Origin: Stygiolobus azoricus
Lineage (GTDB): Archaea > Thermoproteota > Thermoprotei_A > Sulfolobales > Sulfolobaceae
Direction: 5' to 3'
Assembly: GCF_009729035.1 (NCBI RefSeq)
Contig: NZ_CP045483.1
Coordinates: 1,882,001 to 1,946,000 of the forward strand
DNA: 64,000 bases
The position numbers and the translations under genes are program-made. Numbering within the stretch: the first letter of the stretch is position 1; every line of letters begins with the position of its first letter. Positions 46,801-55,437 of the stretch are shown here, in pieces. The notes beneath the pieces were generated by a model, which made no database searches, had not been told where the DNA came from, and saw only the letters and a program-made list of their open reading frames with translations.

Positions 46801-47979
46801 ATGGACAAGAAAGCTTACCTTCAGATGCTTCTAGTAATCGTCTCAATGACATTTGCAATTAGGGCTTCCAACAATATGATCTCTACTACCATACCACTTC
46901 TGGTTAAGTATGACTTCCACTTCACACAAACTGAAGTAGGTATAATCAGTGCTGTCCTATCCTTAGGTACTTTCATAACTAGTGGACTTGTGAATTCCAG
47001 GCTTAAGACCTCTGCGAGAAGGAAGTTCTTTATTACATCCTCAGTGCTATATGCATTAGTTCTACCTCTATTTTACTTCTCCACTCCTATCACGATTTGG
47101 GTAATCAGCGCCTTAGCCGGGTTATCGTTAGGTGCAATAATGCCAAACATTATTACTTACGCTGGGTTATTGGAGGACAGAAAGGCTAGGGAAAGATTAC
47201 TCTCGATCTACACTCTGGCCCTTAGCATAAGTCTGGTAGCTGGTCCTGCATTAGAGTCTGAAATACTCACGAAGTTCACACTGAGGGACGTTTTTGTGTT
47301 TTTCGAACCTATGGCAATAGCAGCAGCTATCCTATCACTTTTCATAAAGTTTCCTCAGGAGGAAAAGAAAAACGTAAAGTTGAATGTATTAAGCAATCCA
47401 GGATTCAAAACGGCAGTGATAAATATACTAACCTACAACATACCTTTCTCTGCAATACTGGCGTTTGGTGGTATATACGCTGTTACATACCTTCACGTAA
47501 CTTATTCAACCGTAACAGCCCTCTTCTCCTTATTCTTTACCACGTCATTATTGGCCAGGATTTACCTCTCTGTGAGACCTCCACAAAGCGTTGCTCATCA
47601 TGCTTACGCCGCAATCTCAATGACAGTTATAGGCCTCATTATGATACTTACTTCAATTAATCTCTTTGAGTTCGCTTTAGCCCTCTTGATTCTAGGATTC
47701 CCGCACGGTTTGACTTATCCACTCTCCGTGATTTCCATCAGCAGGACATTTAAGCCTGAGGAGAGAAATGCTGCAAACAGTTCCTTCTTTGCTGTAATGA
47801 TGATTATAGGTATAATAGTTCCTTCTGTTGCGGGTTATATAGCAGAACTCGTGGGAATAAAGTATATGTTTGGTCTTTTAATTCCCGTGATTTTGGTGTT
47901 ATCTGCCCTCTTGAGAAGGTATGTTAAATATGTAGATGAAGTAGTAAAGACTGAAGTTAAAGCAGTACCAAAAAGTTAG
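46801..47979 (+). CDS. Major facilitator superfamily transporter
   Basis: 392 residues, 12 helices, MLLVIVSMTFAIRASNNMIS at the N-terminus and a weak motif A near GLVNSRLKTSARRKFF. Typical of the archaeal MFS group whose N-terminus carries R-x-x-x-N-x-x. ATG at 46801. Divergent from the DUF3834 gene and its palindrome, so the two may be co-regulated and share a substrate. A fragment of a related N-terminus lies at 55483. Confidence 0.87.
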   Translation: MDKKAYLQMLLVIVSMTFAIRASNNMISTTIPLLVKYDFHFTQTEVGIISAVLSLGTFITSGLVNSRLKTSARRKFFITSSVLYALVLPLFYFSTPITIWVISALAGLSLGAIMPNIITYAGLLEDRKARERLLSIYTLALSISLVAGPALESEILTKFTLRDVFVFFEPMAIAAAILSLFIKFPQEEKKNVKLNVLSNPGFKTAVINILTYNIPFSAILAFGGIYAVTYLHVTYSTVTALFSLFFTTSLLARIYLSVRPPQSVAHHAYAAISMTVIGLIMILTSINLFEFALALLILGFPHGLTYPLSVISISRTFKPEERNAANSSFFAVMMIIGIIVPSVAGYIAELVGIKYMFGLLIPVILVLSALLRRYVKYVDEVVKTEVKAVPKS

Positions 47980-48092
47980 GAGATTCAAATTTAGTAGTTT
48001 TTCACACCTCACGGTATCACAAGAGTATCCAGTTTGTACTAGCTCGTAACTTTTAGTTTAGAAGAAAACAGAAAATTTCACCATTAAGATAT

Positions 48093-49996
48093 GCCCGGAG
48101 GCCTCGCTTTTAAAAGCGGGGAGGAAGGGTATAAAAACTTATCATGAGTCCCCCCGTTAAGGGAGGAAGGACATAAAACACTTATAAGTTTGAACTCCCT
48201 AGACTGTACGGGGGGCGAGGTTGGAGAGGGCTTCAGACGAATACTACAGCACGAGGTATGCAAAGTACTACTGCGGGTACCACTTCGTATGGATTCCCAG
48301 GTATCGAAAGAATATCTTAGTAGGTTCAGTCGCTGAGAGACTAAAGGAGCTAATAGTCCAAATAGCAGAACTGGACTTAGGTTGCTCAGTTAAAGCACTA
48401 CAAGTTACGTCTGATCATGTTCATCTGTTTGTTGTTTGCCCTCCCCGCCTCGCCCCCGCAGAGATAATTAAGCACATTAAGGGTAAATCAGCGAGACTAC
48501 TAATGCAAGAGTTTCCGGAGCTGAGGAGTAGAGTTGGTGATGGCAAGCTATGGACTAGGGAGTACTTCGTCTCAACGGTTGGACATGTAAGCAAGGAGAT
48601 GATACAGAGATACATAGAACAGCAGAGAAAGAGAGGTGACGACAATGCCGAGGAAGAGAACTAACAAGAAGGGTTTGAAGAGGACTGTAATAGTTGAGAT
48701 TATTGTAGATAAACGGATTCATGACGTTCTGCTCTCTATCGCAAACATACTCGCAATGGCTTATAATGAGATAAACTACATGCGGAGGAGGCTGTTCTTC
48801 GACAAGAAATTGACGCCAGAGGCGATGAGGCAAACATATAACGAGGTATATAGGAAATATGCAGATGAGTACAAGACCGCCGATGGGCATTGCCTCCTCG
48901 GTTCGGACACTTTGCAGGCAGTGCTTAACTTGAGCGATGATAACTGGAGAGCGTTTTTTATGCTGCTTAAGGAAAAAGAGGTGTTACCGAGTTGGTTTGA
49001 GGTCAACCCGCCAGGCTATAGTAAGAGTGGCAAAAGGAGAATACCATTCATAAGGCTGAAGTCTAGACAGTGGGAGTTGAGCGGCGATACGATCATCATC
49101 AAGGGTGTGCCGGCGTTTGGGCTGAGAGCAGTATTGAAAATTAAGGGAGGGGTTCACTGGAGTGGCGAGAGAGGAGAGCTGATGTTGAGGTATGATATCG
49201 ATGGAAAGAAGTGGTATGCGTATATGCAGTTCTACGGCACAGAAAAGCTATATAGCGATGGCTGGAGAACAGTTCCTCTGCCTCTCCCAGGCTCTGGTAT
49301 CGCTGGCATTGATCTTGGAGTTAACAACCTCTTCGCAGTCTATAGCATAACCTCTGATGGGAGGCATGTTAGTGCTCTTTTCAACGGCAGACCTCTCAAG
49401 TCGATCTGGTTCTACTGGAAGCACAAGATATCCATGCTCCAATCCTTGCTGAGCGGACTCAGAACAAGCAGAAGATTTAGATTGATGCATAGAAAGGCGA
49501 AGATGCAGATGAAAAACTACATAGACCGCCAGATCAGGAAACTGTATAGATGGTTGAGAGAACACGGAATAGGCACTGTTTTAGTTGGGCTTCCGCATGA
49601 TATTGTCCACAGAGAAGGTAATGAGTTCACTGAGAGGATATGGATGTATGGATACACCCTGAAGAGGCTCAAAGAAGTTGCCGAAGAGGAGGGCATAGAA
49701 ATACGATTCATACCCGAGTCATATACCTCCTCAACATGTCCTCTACATGGCAGAGACTGTGGAAAAAGGATTTTGAGAGGACTATTCAAGTGCACAAAAC
49801 TGGGCAAAGTGTTCAATGCCGACTTGACAGCAGCATACAATATACTCGCGAGGGGAATCTCCATAACCCCGAGTCCCCGCAAAAGGGATAGGGGTAATGG
49901 GTTGAAGACCCAGCCCGAGGCTGAATCAAAAAAATGTGGCTCCAAACCTCCCCGCTCTGGCGGGAACTCCCGCCCTTTAAGGCGGGGAGGAGGTCA
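48093..49996 (+). mobile_element. IS200/IS605 family insertion sequence (tnpA + tnpB)
   Basis: Left end contains the imperfect palindrome CCTCGCTTTT/AAAAGCGGGG (48102-48121) and a second short inverted repeat near 48150-48165 (CCCCCC..GGGAGG). The right end has two hairpins: CCCGC/GCGGG (49951-49964) and CCCGCC/GGCGGG (49969-49986). No terminal inverted repeats or target duplications, as expected for single-strand transposition by the Y1 transposase. Both genes are intact. Exact termini are estimates. Confidence 0.85.
48221..48664 (+). CDS. tnpA: Y1 transposase TnpA (IS200/IS605)
   Basis: 147 residues: WIPRYRKNILVG, QVTSDHVHLFVVCPP with the His-x-His (here HVH) metal/catalytic pair, and helix SKEMIQRYIEQQRKR containing the catalytic Tyr. 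Uses single-stranded hairpin ends. TTG start at 48221, immediately after purine-rich GGGGGCGAGG. Overlaps the tnpB start by 20 bp. Confidence 0.92.
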   Translation: MERASDEYYSTRYAKYYCGYHFVWIPRYRKNILVGSVAERLKELIVQIAELDLGCSVKALQVTSDHVHLFVVCPPRLAPAEIIKHIKGKSARLLMQEFPELRSRVGDGKLWTREYFVSTVGHVSKEMIQRYIEQQRKRGDDNAEEEN

Positions 49997-50039
49997 GTTT
50001 GTAGAATCAATTTATCATCACAAGCAACTCCGCTTCTGA
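48645..50039 (+). CDS. tnpB: TnpB RNA-guided nuclease/IS605 OrfB
   Basis: About 464 residues from ATG 48645. RuvC triad: GIDLGVNNLF (Asp), FIPESYTSSTCP (Glu), FNADLTAAYNIL (Asp). Zinc-type Cys/His: STCPLHGRDCG and FKCTKLG. RuvC-like core in the C-terminal half, N-terminal wedge region with several Arg/Lys. The frame runs through the element's right-end hairpins (49951-49986) to a stop at 50039, about 43 bp beyond, so the final codons derive from flanking DNA (see findings). Overlaps tnpA by 20 bp. Confidence 0.9.
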   Translation: MPRKRTNKKGLKRTVIVEIIVDKRIHDVLLSIANILAMAYNEINYMRRRLFFDKKLTPEAMRQTYNEVYRKYADEYKTADGHCLLGSDTLQAVLNLSDDNWRAFFMLLKEKEVLPSWFEVNPPGYSKSGKRRIPFIRLKSRQWELSGDTIIIKGVPAFGLRAVLKIKGGVHWSGERGELMLRYDIDGKKWYAYMQFYGTEKLYSDGWRTVPLPLPGSGIAGIDLGVNNLFAVYSITSDGRHVSALFNGRPLKSIWFYWKHKISMLQSLLSGLRTSRRFRLMHRKAKMQMKNYIDRQIRKLYRWLREHGIGTVLVGLPHDIVHREGNEFTERIWMYGYTLKRLKEVAEEEGIEIRFIPESYTSSTCPLHGRDCGKRILRGLFKCTKLGKVFNADLTAAYNILARGISITPSPRKRDRGNGLKTQPEAESKKCGSKPPRSGGNSRPLRRGGGQFVESIYHHKQLRF

Positions 50040-50670
50040 GAAGATATACACTGAGCTATTATATTTTCTCTTCTTATGAATTTGAGATTATCCAGTTACC
50101 TTAACTTAGTAGAACCTTTAATCAGTTTTACGTTTTTGTATCTGGTAGGCGAGAAAAATAATATAGAGTCAAAAATAACTTAAAGACAAATAATATCAGA
50201 ATTTTTTAAACTTTCCTTTTTAAATGATTTTTGAGACAAATAATCAATAAGAGGTAATGGCTATCGGAAAGAAAATTTAAGGGAAAATCGTAAAACATCA
50301 TTCAATGGAGTAAGGAAAAATATAGCTAATTCAAATTGAAGATAGGGTTAGCCTCTACATTATTAACGCAATTTCATAGACGAAGTCATACGCAAGGTGA
50401 TCTTACTTGAGAATTTATACTCAGTACCTTTGTAGTTTTAGAATCTAGAAACAAAAAATAAATTTGTACTCTAAATCTATAAAACTAACGTTTGATATAT
50501 AAGACTCTTTTTAATTAATGACCTTTAACCTAATGTGATACAAAGATGATTTGAAACTAAATTATTTAATTTTATTACGCCGTTATTATAGATATTATTT
50601 AACACACCTTATTTTTTTAAGCATCTTAAATTCTGGTAAATGCTTATTTTTTATAATCACTTGTAAAAAC
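50040..50670. other. Gene-free stretch right of the insertion sequence
   Basis: About 630 bp, AT-rich, no convincing ORF or structured element. It includes an A/T-rich lead to the small membrane gene at 50671. Confidence 0.5.
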
Positions 50671-50844
50671 ATGATAATGGAGAGGGATAAGATTAAAAGA
50701 TTTGCACTGTTCACCTTCATAGGTTCTACCACGGCACCAGGTATATTAGCCACACTTAATTTATCTATCTCGCTGGCCCTATTTTCACTAGTAATAGCTT
50801 CTTCAGTAGTGCTAATGACTTATTTCTCAGTTAAGGAGGAATGA
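50671..50844 (+). CDS. Small membrane protein, about 58 aa
   Basis: MIMERDKIKRF, then one or two hydrophobic helices (ALFTFIGSTTAPGILATLNL and LALFSLVIASSVVLMTYFS), ending SVKEE. Start at ATG 50671 or 50677. A longer in-frame reading from 50551 has no support. Its stop overlaps the start of the following broken gene (ATGA), so they were one operon. Confidence 0.6.
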   Translation: MIMERDKIKRFALFTFIGSTTAPGILATLNLSISLALFSLVIASSVVLMTYFSVKEE

Positions 50845-51718
50845 ACAGAACAAGGGCTTTACTCTTATACTAAAAGACTGGGTGTGGCTCCTTCAAGATT
50901 ATTTTTGATCACGTGGTTTATCAGCTACTATCTATATGTTCTGTATACAATCCTATATATACCTTATTACGTGTTAAATTTAGATGGATTAACCCCATTA
51001 GTTCTATCTATCTTAATGTATCAATCTTTTTACTCGAGGTGTTCATTAACCCGTTGTACGCTTTTCCATTTATTTACTTTGCCCAAATAGCATTCTCTTT
51101 GCCCTTTAGTTTAAAGATAAGGATTGAACATTTGTCACCTACAATTCCATCCTTTCTTCCTCTTTGTTATTGGTGTGCATAACTCTATCTACGTTTGTTA
51201 GAGGTGATAAGTCCAAGGATTCCTCCTTTATTTTACTGGCCTTCTTGATTTCTTCTATAATCATAATATATGGTACCTACTTAGTCGCTCCTTCTTACGT
51301 AGTGTTAGCCAGTGTATTCGGTAACTACGGCTTAATCTTAGCTGAATTAACTGCAATAAACAACTTAGTCAGACCGTTTATAAGTAGAAAATCATTTTTC
51401 CTACTCAACTTTGCAATAATTCCTTTATCTCTAATAGGTAACGTTAATTATTCAGTCTTTTATAACACTCTTATCATCCCCTCTGTCGTGTTTTTGTACT
51501 TTAGCTTGTTTATTTATGCAATTTCTACACTCGTCATCTTAAAGGGAGTAAAGAAAATAGTGTCGATATTATCAGCGTTCTTATTTGCTTTTGGTGAATA
51601 TTACGTTATTACTGGGGCATCAGGATATTTATTCTATGAGGCTATTGCGACGTTTATTAGCGGTATTATCATTTTCCTAATGATATTTCTTGTCCCGCCG
51701 AAGTATGTAGGAGACTAG
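50841..51718 (+). pseudogene. Polytopic membrane protein with about three frameshifts
   Basis: Reads MNRTRALLLY, shifts frame (near 50870) to KRLGVAPSRLFLITWFISYY and LDGLTPLVLSILM, shifts (near 51025) to VSIFLLEVFINPLYAFPFIY, shifts again (near 51165) into LLLVCITLSTFVRGDK and a last part with about six helices ending IIIFLMIFLVPPKYVGD. Family not recognised; the many helices and the small upstream partner suggest an ABC-2-like or similar membrane protein. Nonfunctional as read. Confidence 0.7.
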
Positions 51719-51912
51719 ATGAGTAGTTTTCTTAATATTGGGAAAACATTCAAGTAATGGCAATAAAGTGCTGAATAACTACTAGAATATTTATTTGGCG
51801 TTAATTGATTATCTATCCACCAAAAACCTATCGAGGAGCTAGATAACATTTGAAGAACTACTTTGAGTCATCCAATGCTACCGCTCGTCAAACCCATTGA
51901 ACTGTTACCTTC

Positions 51913-52308
51913 TTATCTAATTATTTCATCAATAAAAATTACATTTAGTTCTGCCTTAAAGGGTTCAATCTCTTTCTCCCTTCTAAATAAGGCTGATAAA
52001 CCGAGTACTTTAGCTGTCGCAATACTGCTTGCATCAGCCAAAGAGATAGAATATTTGCACTTTATTTTATAAACTTCTCCTCTTACTCTGGAGAACGGAA
52101 ATATTGTAAAATAACCAGAATTTTTGAGCATATTTTCAACTTCTTCAGCTTTCTTTTCGTCGCTTTTCCTACAGATTACGTATTTTATCTCCTCAACGTT
52201 TAATTCGTTTATTATTACTTCGTCTAAGTTGTCCTCAATATATTTTTCCAATTTTTTGCCTTTATCGCTTCCTGACAGTATATCAATGATTACTCCGGAA
52301 TCAAATAC
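51913..52308 (-). CDS. vapC: VapC PIN-domain toxin ribonuclease
   Basis: 132 residues from the ATG at 52308: MVFDSGVIIDILSG carries the first PIN acidic residue, a middle Glu lies in ELNVEEIKYV, and SLADASSIATAKVLG supplies the later acidic residue. Cleaves RNA when freed from VapB. A longer reading to 52356 would overlap the antitoxin heavily, so it is rejected. Its start overlaps the VapB end by 8 bp, the usual toxin-antitoxin arrangement. Confidence 0.9.
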   Translation of the reverse strand, partial: VFDSGVIIDILSGSDKGKKLEKYIEDNLDEVIINELNVEEIKYVICRKSDEKKAEEVENMLKNSGYFTIFPFSRVRGEVYKIKCKYSISLADASSIATAKVLGLSALFRREKEIEPFKAELNVIFIDEIIR

Positions 52309-52552
52309 CATACTTCTCTTTCTCAAGCTCAATTTCCTTTCTCCTCTCTTCTTCAAGCTCTTCCGCAGAAAGGCTAGGTAAGATTCCTACTAAACTCCTT
52401 AAAACCTCTGGGTTCTTCTTTCTATAAAGAGAAAGTAAGAATTCTATTACGTCATTAAAGTCAACTTTTTCTCCTCTCTCTATTTGTAATTCGCCCATGA
52501 TTTTGATTAACTCTCTTTTTACCTCTTTAGAAACTCTAATTGTTTCAGACAT
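52301..52552 (-). CDS. vapB: VapB-type antitoxin
   Basis: About 83 residues. The N-terminal TIRVSKEVKRELIKIMGEL is a ribbon-helix-helix DNA-binding element (IRVSKEV), followed by a helix and acidic C-terminus EELEEERRKEIELEKEKYGI that would wrap the toxin. ATG 52552, with an in-frame GTG at 52555. Repeats upstream indicate autoregulation. Confidence 0.88.
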   Translation of the reverse strand: MSETIRVSKEVKRELIKIMGELQIERGEKVDFNDVIEFLLSLYRKKNPEVLRSLVGILPSLSAEELEEERRKEIELEKEKYGI

Positions 52553-52583
52553 CACTTTGTTACTTTGTTACAAAGTATATAAG
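52553..52583 (-). promoter_or_regulatory. VapBC promoter with direct and inverted repeat operator
   Basis: Direct repeat ACTTTGTT at 52554-52561 and 52562-52569; inverted repeat ACTTTGT-T-ACAAAGT at 52562-52576 abutting a TATA box (CTTATATAC on the minus strand, 52575-52583). The operator lies between TATA and start codon, as expected for autorepression by a VapB ribbon-helix-helix dimer. Confidence 0.7.
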
Positions 52584-52702
52584 ATTTACCAGTTCGTCCA
52601 ATCGGTAATAAAGAGGTCAAATCATATATGAGCGGGAAAATCGAAAGCTAAAGAGCGTTAGGGTGAAAGATATAATTATCACGATGAACATATAAGACTA
52701 TT

Positions 52703-53075
52703 TTACTTCTCAATTTCATTAACTATTCTAAGTAATACAACCTCTATTAGTTCTCTGATAATTACGTCAGCCCCGTGATCTAATGGAGTTTCATCTTCAT
52801 TAATTCTGAGGAATTAAGTTTGCAGTATAAACAGTAAGGGAAGAACTTGTAACTAATGCGAGGTTTGCCTTGTAAGGAGCATTTGGGAGGAAGATTTCCC
52901 TTATCAGTCATTTTGAGCATTTCCCTAGAACCGTATTATCTAAAACATGAATCCCTGTTTCCCTTTCTGGCGTAGCAATGCTTTTAGTTGCATTAATGTA
53001 TCCTAGGTTTATGCTTTTAAGAGGTGAGGGAGGAAGCCCACTAGTGCTAAGTGTCAAGTGGAGCGACTAAAGTCA
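52703..53075 (-). pseudogene. Broken unknown gene
   Basis: Minus-strand fragments in three frames: LSTSGLPPSPLKSINLGYIN and SIATPERETGIHVLDNTV, then NAPYKANLALVTSSSLTVYT, then NEDETPLDHGADVIIRELIE with a final helix to a stop at 52703. Codon pattern and order look protein-coding, but frames shift near 52815 and 52905 and the N-terminus is lost. I do not recognise the family. Confidence 0.6.
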
Positions 53076-53184
53076 AAAGAAGTTCTAAAGGTGATACGTA
53101 AATAAAAATATTATATATTGTATAACTAATTGGTATTAATTAAAAAATTGATATTTATCTTAGCATCGATAAACAATATCCATA

Positions 53185-53460
53185 TCAACCTCCCCACATA
53201 TTACCGCCTGAGGACGAGGAAGAGGATGATGTTGAGGAACTAGATGACATCCCTGAATAACTACTAGTTGAGCTACTCATTCCATTGCCTCCCATACTAC
53301 CACTCATTGAACTGGTATTTGACATACTATTCATCATCGTATTGCTATTCATCGATCCACTACTAGCACTTGGATGAACCAATGCAAAAATAACTACGGC
53401 AATTATTGCTACTGCTATTACGCCTCCTATAGCTCCTAGTATTGGTTTACTTAGTTTCAT
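53185..53460 (-). CDS. Membrane-anchored Met/Ser-rich surface peptide
   Basis: About 91 residues from ATG 53460: a single N-terminal hydrophobic helix (PILGAIGGVIAVAIIAVVIF), then a low-complexity exterior of Ser, Met, Gly and Asn, with nine Met in the last 60 residues (NTMMNSMSN, SMSGSMGGNGM) and a terminal GGNMWGG. A TTG at 53478 is an alternative start. The tail would face outside the cell. Such Met-rich regions bind Cu(I) or absorb oxidants. It is divergent from the MsrP-like gene, 163 bp away. Confidence 0.75.
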   Translation of the reverse strand: MKLSKPILGAIGGVIAVAIIAVVIFALVHPSASSGSMNSNTMMNSMSNTSSMSGSMGGNGMSSSTSSYSGMSSSSSTSSSSSSSGGNMWGG

Positions 53461-53622
53461 ATGACTCAATCTTCTCAAATCTAAAAATAATTTATATTAA
53501 TTTTCCCAAATTTTCTAACTATATAGATCTTTCAAATTATTAATTCTCTCATTAAGCCCTACGTTTGGTTTACATCATAAATTTTGGTAAAAGCTTTTTG
53601 GGATTATGAGATCTAATGACTT

Positions 53623-54261
53623 GTGCCTTCGATATCGAGTAGAAGAACTTTCCTTAAAATGATGTTAGCTGCTACTTCGTTAATAGCTATATGGAAATTA
53701 GGGACAAGTGATATTTTAATTTCTCATACGAACAAATCCTTAACTCCATTCTCAGCGTGGTATGTGGTGCAGTATAGTTACTACACTCCTAAATTATCCA
53801 TATCTAATTATGTTCTAACCGTAGACGGACAAGTTGAAAATCCTTTACAATTAACATATGAGGATCTAATTAATATGCCATCAATTTCCATAAAAGATAC
53901 TATACAATGTGTTTCTGACTCTTATTTCTTAAAAGCTAATGTGGAATGGACTGGAGTTCCACTAAAGTATATTCTAAATAAAGCTGGTGTTAAGCCTAAT
54001 GCAATTAAAGTAGTAACTTTCGGAGCTGACGGGTATACAGCAGACTTACCTTTATACAAGGCAATGGAAGATGATACCATTGTAGCATACATGGTAGACG
54101 GGAAACCACTGCCGGAACTTCACGGCTACCCGGTAAGAATGGTTGTACCACGTTGGTGGGGATACTGCTACACCAAATGGTTAGTGAGAATTCATGTTAC
54201 AGATAAGGACTACCTTGGTTATTGGGAGTCAAGGGGGTATCCAGATGTTGCGAGGAAGTAA
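53623..54261 (+). CDS. Tat-exported sulfite-oxidase-fold (MsrP-like) molybdoprotein
   Basis: 212 residues from GTG 53623. Twin-arginine signal SSRRTFLKMML with hydrophobic segment. The molybdopterin domain has TIQCVSD with the Mo-ligand Cys near 88, VEWTGVPLKYIL and ELHGYPVRMVVPRWWGY, all SUOX-fold signatures. At this length it is the minimal MsrP/YedY-type rather than full sulfite oxidase. Probably reduces methionine sulfoxide or another S-oxide outside the membrane. The following membrane gene overlaps by 17 bp. Confidence 0.85.
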   Translation: MPSISSRRTFLKMMLAATSLIAIWKLGTSDILISHTNKSLTPFSAWYVVQYSYYTPKLSISNYVLTVDGQVENPLQLTYEDLINMPSISIKDTIQCVSDSYFLKANVEWTGVPLKYILNKAGVKPNAIKVVTFGADGYTADLPLYKAMEDDTIVAYMVDGKPLPELHGYPVRMVVPRWWGYCYTKWLVRIHVTDKDYLGYWESRGYPDVARK

Positions 54262-54718
54262 ATTAACGCTATTATTGGGAACGCTGATAACGTCTGCAGC
54301 ACCTTATTTCCTCCCCTTAGCTCTACCCGGACTCGTGATGATAGCGGCATCAAGAAAGGCTTTTAATCCTAACCTCAAAGACTCTATCTACACCCCGTCA
54401 TTTCAGAGGTTAACAGCTTGGTTCCTGCTAGTGCTAGCACTTCTGGAGGGTATAACAGGTTTCGGGGCCGGTCCTCAGACCTCTACTTTGGTCTCTGATT
54501 TGACTTTCGGTCTGCTAAATAGGGGTAACAGTTTGCAGTTCCACATACTCCTTATAGGACCTTTGACGTTCTTCTTTATCCTTCATTCCGCCTCTGGCTT
54601 AGGCTCAATGTTATTGAGGAGAGGAGTAAAAAATGTATTAATTTTCGAACTCGTAATACCGGCGATAATGATCACGTTATATGCTTTAGCAATCTACATG
54701 TATGCACTACTTTTATAG
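54245..54718 (+). CDS. Small membrane haem-type partner of the MsrP-like enzyme
   Basis: About 158 residues from ATG 54245 (GGGGG ribosome site 9 nt upstream). Four to five helices. FHILLIGPLTFFFILH has two His 14 apart in one helix, a spacing seen where one helix provides axial ligands to two haems b (cytochrome b561-like). Overlaps the Tat-enzyme gene, so it is probably its electron-delivering membrane subunit, the role of MsrQ/YedZ in bacteria. Not clearly homologous to MsrQ. Confidence 0.7.
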   Translation: MLRGSKLTLLLGTLITSAAPYFLPLALPGLVMIAASRKAFNPNLKDSIYTPSFQRLTAWFLLVLALLEGITGFGAGPQTSTLVSDLTFGLLNRGNSLQFHILLIGPLTFFFILHSASGLGSMLLRRGVKNVLIFELVIPAIMITLYALAIYMYALLL

Positions 54719-54795
54719 CGCTACTTTTATAGTATAGTTTGGATTTATATTCCACTACTTTCACTCCTAATACTTATTAATATTCTTGAGAATTA

Positions 54796-55437
54796 ATGCT
54801 TATGATATTCAATTTCTCTTTTGGTGAGCTTACCTTCAAAGGTTTTAATATTAGTGTCACTAAGAGTGAGTTCAGACAGAGGATAACTGATCTTGAAGTT
54901 ACTCTAAATATATCGAGGAATCATTCTAACTTACTCAGGAAAATGGTAGAGAATTATTGGAGCTTCCTAATTAAGTTAGATAAGAGTAATTTTAATGATT
55001 ACGCGTTCAGGCTAAAGGTAGTAAGTTCTTTTGAAAAGGTGAAGATGAAACTAAATGATTCGATTGTGAGTATCATGAATATGAAATTGGAGGAAATGAA
55101 GAGATCAGAAAAGGATAAAAATAATCCATATTTAATGGCACTTATAGATGCTTACAGTGACTTGATTATGAACCTCAAAATGTTAAGAGCTAAAATGTCA
55201 AACGTTGACGATAAAAACATCTCAGGTAATATTCTGAGAGAAATAGTAGAGACATTCCTATCTATTATAATATTCACTGTAAGAAAATTTTATGAAAAAA
55301 TATTAGAGATGAAAAACAACACCCCAAGACCATATTTAGTTAAGCACGTGTGGGTGGTTAAAATGAAAAATAAGCTTGACAGTATTTTAAGCATGTTAAT
55401 AAAGGTCTACGATAACTTGACTAGTATTTTAGTCTAG
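54796..55437 (+). CDS. Coiled-coil hypothetical protein, 213 aa
   Basis: Mostly helical, Lys/Glu/Asn/Leu-rich: FRQRITDLEVTLNISRNH, LEEMKRSEKDKNNPYLMALI, and later hydrophobic helix IVETFLSIIIFTVRKFY. ATG at 54796. No family recognised. Downstream of the Met-rich/MsrP-like set by 77 bp; whether it belongs to it is unknown. Confidence 0.6.
   Translation: MLMIFNFSFGELTFKGFNISVTKSEFRQRITDLEVTLNISRNHSNLLRKMVENYWSFLIKLDKSNFNDYAFRLKVVSSFEKVKMKLNDSIVSIMNMKLEEMKRSEKDKNNPYLMALIDAYSDLIMNLKMLRAKMSNVDDKNISGNILREIVETFLSIIIFTVRKFYEKILEMKNNTPRPYLVKHVWVVKMKNKLDSILSMLIKVYDNLTSILV

Noticed and set aside
48093-49996. Search for terminal inverted repeats and target duplication around the insertion sequence
   Set aside because: None expected and none found; IS200/IS605 elements use subterminal hairpins, so their absence is not evidence of damage.
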